A DNA stretch of 48,570 bases from JAVBQU01 sp031548675 (GTDB lineage Bacteria; Bacteroidota; Bacteroidia; Bacteroidales; P3). The notes beneath the pieces were generated by a model. The model ran no database searches. It saw nothing but the letters and a program-made list of their open reading frames with translations, and was not told the origin of the DNA. How positions within the stretch are numbered: position 1 is the first letter of the stretch; each line of letters opens with the position of its first letter. Shown here piece by piece: positions 42,168 through 48,570 of the stretch. The position numbers were made by a program, and so were the translations under genes. The stretch spans positions 1 through 48,570 of the forward strand of contig JAVBQU010000119.1 in the NCBI GenBank assembly GCA_031548675.1, given 5' to 3'.

Positions 42168-43199
42168 TTATTCATCTCCATAACTATCACTATTCGGATC
42201 GTTTACCATCGAATCAAACTTACCCGTTTTGTCGAACATCAAAGTGTATTCTTGATATTTCTTGTTTTTCTTAACTTTAATGGTTATCGTAGAATAATTC
42301 TGTAATTTTTGTTCGGGAACTGATTTTACATACGCCCGATCATATTCTACTTTTTCGGAATGTAAAATTTTGGCTTTGGGATAATTATCATCTATATAAC
42401 GTAAACTCATCTGCATAATCCTATCTTCGGGTACTTCTGTAGTTACAGAAACCGGTTTCCCATCTTTGGTCATCAATACTTTCTTTTCATAACCCATACC
42501 GTCTTCGTAAGTTGCTATGTAATCATTCCCTTTATTACTCCAAGTAAATTCACGGGCTGCCGGAAATTTTTTCATAAATGCTTTTACAACTACATCGGGG
42601 GGAACAACGGCAGGCAATTCTTCCGGTTTTACTTTTTGAGGTTTCGGTCTTTTTACCGGTTTATCATCTGCATATCCTTCATCGCTACTTTCTGCTTTGG
42701 TTTTTTTTGCCGGTTTTTCGGCTTCTGCCGTTACTTCAGGTGCAGGTCCTTCATTGGATAAAAGATTTCCTTTGGTATCAAAAACTACTTTAAAAGGTTC
42801 TCCCACACCTACGCCCTGCGGTTGTAAAACAATAATGTATGTTTGCGGCGAACCACTTTCTTCAACCAAATCGGACGATGCTATTTTGTACGATTTATAG
42901 TTGTCTTTATAAAATTGAGCTACGCTGGCTGGCATTTCTGCCATAGATACGGGAAATTTAGAATTTATCCAATGCCCATCAGGTGTAAAATATGCTTTCC
43001 CTTTTTGATTATCTAAAATAATATCAGCAATGTATTGGTCGTTTAAAAAAGCCCAATTTTTTACTTTTGCATCGGCATGGGTCGATTCTAAAGCAATTCT
43101 TACATCTTTGGGGACTTCATCTTCGTTCAATTTTTTTTGTGCTATCGAACTTATTGAAACGAAAATAAATAAACCTAATAATAAATTTTTTATACTCAT
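42168..43199 (-). CDS. Secreted protein with two PepSY-like domains
   Basis: 343 residues. Signal peptide MSIKNLLLGLFIFVSISSIAQ. Two domains of the BLIP/PepSY-like kind: residues 24-150 (V-P-K-D-V-R-I-A-L-E-S-T-H-A-D-A-K-V-K-N-W) and about 200-335 (V-V-V-K-A-F-M-K-K-F-P-A-A-R-E-F-T-W). Each carries the helix followed by a W and a strand. A charged linker rich in Glu, Lys and Pro joins them. PepSY-type domains often inhibit proteases or bind the envelope; here this is inference. Confidence 0.7.
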   Translation of the reverse strand: MSIKNLLLGLFIFVSISSIAQKKLNEDEVPKDVRIALESTHADAKVKNWAFLNDQYIADIILDNQKGKAYFTPDGHWINSKFPVSMAEMPASVAQFYKDNYKSYKIASSDLVEESGSPQTYIIVLQPQGVGVGEPFKVVFDTKGNLLSNEGPAPEVTAEAEKPAKKTKAESSDEGYADDKPVKRPKPQKVKPEELPAVVPPDVVVKAFMKKFPAAREFTWSNKGNDYIATYEDGMGYEKKVLMTKDGKPVSVTTEVPEDRIMQMSLRYIDDNYPKAKILHSEKVEYDRAYVKSVPEQKLQNYSTITIKVKKNKKYQEYTLMFDKTGKFDSMVNDPNSDSYGDE

Positions 43200-43214
43200 A
43201 TTATTTTAATTTTG

Positions 43215-43250
43215 TAATTGACGGGATGAATTTAGTCATCCCGTCAATTA
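43215..43250 (-). terminator. Hairpin after purA
   Basis: TAATTGACGGGATGA (43215-43229) and TCATCCCGTCAATTA (43236-43250) pair perfectly over 15 bp around a 6-base loop. It starts 11 bases beyond the purA stop. The downstream T run is weak, so it may also be a dispersed palindrome. Confidence 0.7.
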
Positions 43251-43260
43251 TTCACTTAAA

Positions 43261-44550
43261 TTATTTAACTATAGTTTCTGTTCTGTCTGGACCTATCGAA
43301 ACCATTGTTATCGGTATTTCTACCATTTGTTCTATGGTAGAAATATATTTTTTCATGGCTTCGGGTAAATTATTATACGAAGTTATTCCGTTTAAGTTTC
43401 CATTCCAGCCTTTTATTTTTTCATACAAAGGCTGAATCTCTACTGCATCTAAATCGTAAGGAATTTTTTCGGTAACTGTTTCTTCTATGGCATATTCTGT
43501 ACATATATTGATAGTTTCGAAACTATTCAGAACGTCCGCTTTCATCATAATCAGGTCTGTAACGCCATTGAGCATGATGGAATATTTTAAGATAGGTAAA
43601 TCTAACCAACCACAACGGCGTGGGCGACCGGTTGTAGAACCGAATTCTCTTCCTTCGGTTCTTAGTTTTTCGCCATCGGCATCTATCAGCTCTGTAGGAA
43701 AAGGACCACTTCCAACCCGGGTACAATAGGCTTTGAAAATTCCATATACTTTGCCGATTTTACTTGGAGCTATACCTAAACCGGAACATACGCCAGCACA
43801 AACTGTATTAGATGAGGTTACAAAAGGATATGAACCAAAATCAATATCTAATAATGAGCCTTGAGCTCCTTCTGCCAAGATTTTTTTGCCTGATTTCAAG
43901 GCATCATTCAAATAATATTCGCTATCTATTATATCAAAAGAAGGTAATAAACGAATGGCTTCAAGCCATTTTTTTTCATATTCGGCAAATGGCATATTGT
44001 CTATCAAATACTCTTGCCAATCGAAACCATAAGTATCTAAAATCCGGATATGCGAAGTTTTCAAATTATGATACTTCGCTTCAAATGAATCTGTAAGAGT
44101 ATCTCCTACACGTAAGCCTAAACGGGCTGTTTTATCAGTATAGGTAGGACCTATTCCTTTAAGGGTAGAACCCACTTTGGCTTTTCCCTTAGCGGCTTCA
44201 TAAGCAGCATCTAATAAACGATGCGTCGGTAAGATTAAATGCGATTTATTCGATATCTTGAGATTTTGGGTTGGAGAAACGCCCAATCTTTGCAATCCTG
44301 TAATTTCTTTTTCAAAAATTACGGGTTCTATCAGCACTCCATTTCCAATAATATTAATTTTTTCTGAATGAAAAATTCCGGAAGGAATGATATGCAAAAC
44401 ATGTTTTATACCATCAAATTCCAACGTATGACCGGCATTAGGTCCTCCTTGAAATCGTGCAATTATGTCATATTGCGGAGTTAGCACATCCACAATTTTA
44501 CCTTTTCCTTCGTCTCCCCACTGAAGCCCTAACAAAACATCTACTTTCAT
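43261..44550 (-). CDS. purA: Adenylosuccinate synthetase
   Basis: 429 residues. Joins IMP and aspartate with GTP to form adenylosuccinate, the first committed step to AMP. Motifs: the G-L-Q-W-G-D-E-G-K-G-K P-loop with catalytic Asp13, N-A-G-H-T with the catalytic His, K-G-I-G-P-T-Y, G-A-Q-G-S-L-L-D-I-D-F-G, T-G-R-P-R-R-C-G-W-L-D and K-A-D-V-L-N. Length is as usual for the family. It has its own promoter. Confidence 0.97.
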   Translation of the reverse strand: MKVDVLLGLQWGDEGKGKIVDVLTPQYDIIARFQGGPNAGHTLEFDGIKHVLHIIPSGIFHSEKINIIGNGVLIEPVIFEKEITGLQRLGVSPTQNLKISNKSHLILPTHRLLDAAYEAAKGKAKVGSTLKGIGPTYTDKTARLGLRVGDTLTDSFEAKYHNLKTSHIRILDTYGFDWQEYLIDNMPFAEYEKKWLEAIRLLPSFDIIDSEYYLNDALKSGKKILAEGAQGSLLDIDFGSYPFVTSSNTVCAGVCSGLGIAPSKIGKVYGIFKAYCTRVGSGPFPTELIDADGEKLRTEGREFGSTTGRPRRCGWLDLPILKYSIMLNGVTDLIMMKADVLNSFETINICTEYAIEETVTEKIPYDLDAVEIQPLYEKIKGWNGNLNGITSYNNLPEAMKKYISTIEQMVEIPITMVSIGPDRTETIVK

Positions 44551-44602
44551 GACGCTATTGAATTAATTATTTTCAAATATGTTCTTTAATTATTAGCGTG
44601 TT

Positions 44603-44633
44603 CAAAGTTAGCAAAAAATTCACATTGAACAAT
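44603..44633 (-). promoter_or_regulatory. Candidate promoter of purA
   Basis: On the minus strand, TAACTTTG (44603-44610) is a full -7 match. ATTG (44630-44633), one base off TTTG, lies 19 bases upstream. Confidence 0.5.
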
Positions 44634-44684
44634 GAAAAAAGACGTTTATTTCGATTGAATTATGCACGAAATAATAAATGTATT

Positions 44685-45050
44685 CTATACTTTTTTACGA
44701 AAAAGCATAACAATATCAAAAACCAAATAACAAAGATAAAGTACAGCAAAGTTGAGGATAAAAGAACGAGCATCTTTGGGATACAGCAAGGCAAAGGCAA
44801 CTAATACAATTACAAACAGAAAAAGCTTAATTACAGTTACAAGCAAATAAGTATTGATAAACTGCATTGTACTCTTTTTCTCTGCCCTTTGCAGGATTTT
44901 ATAAATAAGAAAAGATATTGCATAAAAAAACAGATAGAGAAAGGGTAATGTCGGACTCAAAATATTTTTAGAGGTAAGGAGATATAATAAGAATCCTAAC
45001 ACACCAAGTATTAATGTAAAAACAGTCAAAACCTTTAGGTAATTTTTCAT
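44685..45050 (-). CDS. Small four-TM membrane protein, unknown function
   Basis: 121 residues with four hydrophobic segments, at about residues 7-25, 34-52, 66-87 and 96-116. The C-terminus is basic (F-R-K-K-V). The size and layout recall the small proteins found next to ATP synthase genes in Bacteroidetes, but no atp gene is nearby, so I do not assign it. It starts 20 bases after the beta-barrel gene and probably shares its transcript. Confidence 0.6.
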   Translation of the reverse strand: MKNYLKVLTVFTLILGVLGFLLYLLTSKNILSPTLPFLYLFFYAISFLIYKILQRAEKKSTMQFINTYLLVTVIKLFLFVIVLVAFALLYPKDARSFILNFAVLYLCYLVFDIVMLFRKKV

Positions 45051-45070
45051 AATCTAATCTGATGAATTAT

Positions 45071-45874
45071 CTAAAAAACTAATGATATTCCTATGGTATA
45101 AGGATGCAATACAGGTCCATCTCCATTTTTATACATCTCTGTAAAAGAATACGTAGCAAAAAACCCTATATTTTTATATCCCATTCTTACTTCTCCATCA
45201 ACTTTTATAGGGGCAAGATAAAAATCATCATAGCTTTTAGGCTTTTTCTTTGAATCTTCTTCATAATATACCTGCTTGCTATGAGAACTTAAACGAACTC
45301 CGAAAACCGGTCCTGCCGCAATATAAAAATCCTGCCTGTTATGAAATTCCAATAAAAGAGGTACTCTCATCCAAAGTACCATTAATTTACTTTTTTCGGC
45401 ATTTTTCGTATCATCTTTATATCCGTTTATTCCTGTAGAATCAGGTGTAAGCACCACATTATTGCTAAACCGGTAATTATTCCACTGCAATCCCAAACCA
45501 AAACCAAAGCCCAGTTTTTGTTTCGCTATGTTAAAGCCCAAATCAAATATATTCCAATTAAAGTTGGTCGATTTTGTATTTTTCAGCTCCAAAAAATCGT
45601 ATTTAGAATCGAGGCTATATTGAAAATTATCATTTATATAACCATTAAATCCTAATTCTACGCCAGCCCAATGTATTTTGAATAATTTTTTACGCGGACT
45701 TTCCCGATAATATAAATCGTCATCAGCGAAGACAATAATTTTATCATTCAATTGTATTTCATAAGGAACTTCTGTTTTCGATTCATCATAGGTTATAACT
45801 ACTGTATCTGCCTGAGCAAATGAAACATAATGAAATCCAAAATATATGCAAAGTAAAATTAGTATTTTTCTCAT
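45071..45874 (-). CDS. Outer-membrane beta-barrel protein
   Basis: 267 residues, signal peptide ending near VSFAQ. A polar N-terminal part precedes strands with the barrel pattern (W-A-G-V-E-L-G-F-N-G-Y, K-L-G-F-G-F-G-L-G-L-Q-W-N, D-F-Y-I-A-A-G-P-V-F-G-V-R-L). The end is H-P-Y-T-I-G-I-S-L-V-F with a terminal Phe. A -7-like box (TAATTTTG, 45927-45934 on the minus strand) lies upstream. First gene of a two-gene unit with the four-TM protein. Role unknown. Confidence 0.7.
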   Translation of the reverse strand: MRKILILLCIYFGFHYVSFAQADTVVITYDESKTEVPYEIQLNDKIIVFADDDLYYRESPRKKLFKIHWAGVELGFNGYINDNFQYSLDSKYDFLELKNTKSTNFNWNIFDLGFNIAKQKLGFGFGLGLQWNNYRFSNNVVLTPDSTGINGYKDDTKNAEKSKLMVLWMRVPLLLEFHNRQDFYIAAGPVFGVRLSSHSKQVYYEEDSKKKPKSYDDFYLAPIKVDGEVRMGYKNIGFFATYSFTEMYKNGDGPVLHPYTIGISLVF

Positions 45875-45997
45875 AGGTTAAATTATAAGTACATCTTTTA
45901 AACATCTCATTATAAGAAACGTTTGTCAAAATTACCATTTCCTTTTTGATAATAAAAATATTTTTGAATTATAATAATTCCATAAAATAAAATTACT

Positions 45998-48460
45998 CTA
46001 TTTCCCGCCGCCGCCACTTCCACCTCCGCTACTCATCCGGCTTTGCTCATCTTGTGAAGCTGTACTTCGTTGGCGAAGTTTTATATCTTCTTTCCCAAAT
46101 CGATAACTAAGTGTCAGCCAAAATGAACGACCTGCCCAATGATTTTCCCCTCTATAAACAATACCGGAAGGATAAGTTTCTTCACGTTTCCAATAAGATG
46201 TGGCAAAAATATCTTGAACTGAGATTCTTATTGTCATTTTTTTATCAAATAAATTCTGCCTTAACCCTGCATTAACAGAAATATTACTTCTTGATTTTGA
46301 GAAATAATCGCTTGTTTTAGGACTTCCCCATGCTGAAATTTCTCCCATCAAATTTTTGGTAATTGTAAAATAGTTCCCTACCCAAATAGATGAATAAAAT
46401 GTTTGTGTTGTAACCGTAGAATCTATATACTGAAATGTAGAAGCAGTTAAACCGCCATAGATATACGCCCAGCATGTCCACCATTTGGTTATTTTTCCTC
46501 CACCATTTAACGAAATACTTAAAGACTGACCCTTTCCTATGTTTTGTGGACGGCTAATACTAACGTAAGTATCTTTATTATAATAACTTAAATATGTATT
46601 ATCATCTTTTGTAGCAGAATAGCTTAAATCTGTAAAAATAACGCTTTTGTATGAATAAGAAAGCGATAAATTATGTGTATATTGTGGCTTCAATTCAGGA
46701 TTTCCTTGCGAGTAAGAATATTGGCTATTTCTATACAAAAAAGGATTTAAGCTGTAATATCCCGGTCTATAAAGGCTGTAACGATACGAAAACCCTAACT
46801 CATGGTTTTTGATCAATTGCTGGCGGAAACTGATATTGGGAAATATATTAAAATATTTCTGTTCATGGGCTGTATCCAAATTTTCCAAATACCCTTTATT
46901 ATATGTGTATTCGCCACGTAATCCTACTTTTAATCCGGTTTTTTCGGTAAAATTTACATTCAGAGTTCCGTAAGCCGCATAAATATTTTCTTTGTAAATA
47001 AAATGGTTGGTTCGGCTAAAATCAGTTATGCTGTTGAATGTACTTTGCAAATCGTTATCGTTAGTTACCCACGATGCCTTGGCTCCCGATTCCAAACGGA
47101 TTTTTTTAGAAAAAGGATGTTCAAAATCAATTTTCCCTGAATAAACCGTAGTAAAATTATCTGTATTATTTACGGTTAATTCTTCTCTATTAAGTATCGC
47201 AAAATTACCCCAATAATAATTGATATCATTATTAGATTTCAAGGGATTTTGGTTATTAGAATAATCAAAATCCACATTCATTTCAGTTCCCAAGCTATCA
47301 AAAGTATGGTGATAATTAAAATTTAAGGTATTGTTCATATAATCTCCATTGCCGTCTGACAATGATTTATAAGAAGAATCAACAGCTTCATCCCTTTTAA
47401 TGCGCGTAAAAGATGTATTCTCATTGTCAGATTTATTTCTGTTCATACTCCATACAAACCCGATTGTATTTTTATCATTAATATAATAGTCAGTTCCAAA
47501 TCTATAATTTTGACCCGTACTATTATAAGAGTTTAACCAACGTTCATCATCCTGTGTATTAGTTTCAAATGAAGTTCCGTTTGGATAAATAGTTTCCGAT
47601 TTATAATCACTTTTATTAGGATAAGAATTTAATCCGAAGCTTCCAAAAAGAGTAAAATCTTTCAATCTCGCTGACAAATCAACTCCTTCGCTGTGTTTAA
47701 AAATATTAGAATATCCACCACTTGCATATACAGAACCATTTGCTCCGATATTATTATTTTTCTTCGTTTTAATATTCAATATACCGCTTACGCCATCTGC
47801 ATCATACTTAGCTGAAGGTGTGGATATGGCTTCAATTTTATCAACAGAAGAGGTCTGCATACTCTTTAACATCAAGTTTAAAGCATCACCCGACAAATAA
47901 GTTTTCTTGTTATTGATTAAAATCAGCACACTCGATTTGCCATTGAGTTTAATCGTTTCTTCGTTTTCGATAGTTACCCCAGGAACCCGTTTTAAAAGTT
48001 CAAAAACATTATCTCCCGTGCCGGCAGGATCACTCTCTACATTTACGGTAATTTTTCCGGCTTCACGCTCTACAAAGGGTTTACGAGCCACAATTACTAT
48101 TCCATCCTTTTCAATTATGTCTCTATCCAACTCAATAGTACCCAGATTTATATGTTTTAGGCTATCGCTAATAACCAGCTCTTGCTTGAAATATTTCTCA
48201 TACCCAAAAGCCCTTATTGCCAAATAATATTTTCCTTCCGGCACTTTATTAAATGCAAAAGAACCATTAAGATCTGTTGTAAGTGCTTGAAATGAAGTAG
48301 AATCTTGAGCCTTAAGCAAGGTTGCAGATATGGCAATCAAATTTTCTTTCGAAATTTTATCAATAACCGTTCCCGTTATTTTGCCTCGTTGTGCATGAAC
48401 AGTTACTGAAAATAAAATAATTGCGATGAAGCACATTGAGCGAAAGAGATTCTGTTTCAT
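45998..48460 (-). CDS. TonB-receptor-like outer-membrane beta-barrel protein
   Basis: 820 residues from the ATG at 48460, where a signal peptide begins (MKQNLFRSMCFIAIILFSVT); a longer frame from 48520 lacks one. Domains in order: a carboxypeptidase-regulatory-like domain (residues 27-110, G-K-I-T-G-T-V-I-D-K), a plug (about 120-240, G-D-N-V-F-E-L-L-K-R-V-P-G-V-T, and D-A-D-G-V-S-G-I-L-N-I-K-T) and a large barrel to about 795. This matches the Bacteroidetes family of TonB-dependent-receptor-like proteins (OMP_b-brl_3). The C-terminus does not end in the usual aromatic but in a Ser/Gly tail (S-S-G-G-G-S-G-G-G-G-K). Substrate unknown. Confidence 0.88.
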   Translation of the reverse strand: MKQNLFRSMCFIAIILFSVTVHAQRGKITGTVIDKISKENLIAISATLLKAQDSTSFQALTTDLNGSFAFNKVPEGKYYLAIRAFGYEKYFKQELVISDSLKHINLGTIELDRDIIEKDGIVIVARKPFVEREAGKITVNVESDPAGTGDNVFELLKRVPGVTIENEETIKLNGKSSVLILINNKKTYLSGDALNLMLKSMQTSSVDKIEAISTPSAKYDADGVSGILNIKTKKNNNIGANGSVYASGGYSNIFKHSEGVDLSARLKDFTLFGSFGLNSYPNKSDYKSETIYPNGTSFETNTQDDERWLNSYNSTGQNYRFGTDYYINDKNTIGFVWSMNRNKSDNENTSFTRIKRDEAVDSSYKSLSDGNGDYMNNTLNFNYHHTFDSLGTEMNVDFDYSNNQNPLKSNNDINYYWGNFAILNREELTVNNTDNFTTVYSGKIDFEHPFSKKIRLESGAKASWVTNDNDLQSTFNSITDFSRTNHFIYKENIYAAYGTLNVNFTEKTGLKVGLRGEYTYNKGYLENLDTAHEQKYFNIFPNISFRQQLIKNHELGFSYRYSLYRPGYYSLNPFLYRNSQYSYSQGNPELKPQYTHNLSLSYSYKSVIFTDLSYSATKDDNTYLSYYNKDTYVSISRPQNIGKGQSLSISLNGGGKITKWWTCWAYIYGGLTASTFQYIDSTVTTQTFYSSIWVGNYFTITKNLMGEISAWGSPKTSDYFSKSRSNISVNAGLRQNLFDKKMTIRISVQDIFATSYWKREETYPSGIVYRGENHWAGRSFWLTLSYRFGKEDIKLRQRSTASQDEQSRMSSGGGSGGGGK

Positions 48461-48570
48461 AATAGTTTTATTTATTATATATAAAAATAATGGAACATAG
48501 AACCCCCTGCTTAACATCATATTTCTCTATACAAAACATGGTTTTCAGTATATTAACCCATATCCTAAAA

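Noticed and set aside
44685..45050. Small membrane protein as AtpI
   Set aside because: Four segments and size are suggestive, but no ATP synthase gene is adjacent and no diagnostic motif is seen.

Overview
The window looks like chromosome of an AT-rich member of the Bacteroidota, most likely Bacteroidales. The evidence is concordant. There are promoters of the TTTG-N19-21-TAnnTTTG type, three cargo proteins with type IX secretion (T9SS) C-terminal sorting domains, a fused SecDF, a long IspG with an inserted domain, an archaeal-type ProRS, an S16 protein with an acidic tail, a DUF6261 protein, an OstA-like protein and many small outer-membrane beta-barrels. I found no tRNA, rRNA, transposase, phage gene or CRISPR array.

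Layout. (1) 1-5036 is a plus-strand accessory cluster. A long structured leader precedes a single-domain META/HslJ-like protein, a 55-residue stub resembling the start of a secreted protease, a lipoprotein with three tandem META-like domains, a lysyl-endopeptidase-like serine protease and a small beta-barrel. (2) 5231-6363 holds a ~41-bp tandem repeat array, a GC-richer DUF6261 gene and a perfect palindromic terminator. (3) 6387-9838 holds two T9SS cargo proteins, one a repeat (propeller-like) protein and one with a CGPC thioredoxin-like domain. (4) 10154-18381 is housekeeping on the minus strand: secDF, ispG, prfB (with the classic +1 programmed frameshift), a small membrane protein and proS. 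(5) 18737-22084 is on the plus strand: a Tyr-rich low-complexity lipoprotein, a one-TM protein and meaB. (6) 22342-31315 is on the minus strand: rpsP, a PAP2 phosphatase, a CotH-type T9SS protein, a four-subunit 2-oxoacid:ferredoxin oxidoreductase, a secreted protein of unknown function and a beta-barrel. (7) 31660-39730 is a plus-strand heavy-metal RND efflux system (TolC-like, membrane-fusion, CzcA-like pump) with its two-component regulator, separated by interspersed palindromes. (8) 39733-48460 is on the minus strand: YjjG-like HAD phosphatase, OstA-like protein, PepSY-like protein, purA, a small membrane protein, a beta-barrel and a TonB-receptor-like outer-membrane protein.

The most unusual part is the left-hand cluster. 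It carries four META-like domains and a protease stub, with 4-nt overlaps at two junctions (stub to its upstream gene, protease to its upstream gene). I infer that the META-like proteins may act on, or protect the cell from, the protease; this is not established. The second point of interest is the 41-bp array in front of the DUF6261 gene. The third is the composite palindromic DNA around the efflux genes.
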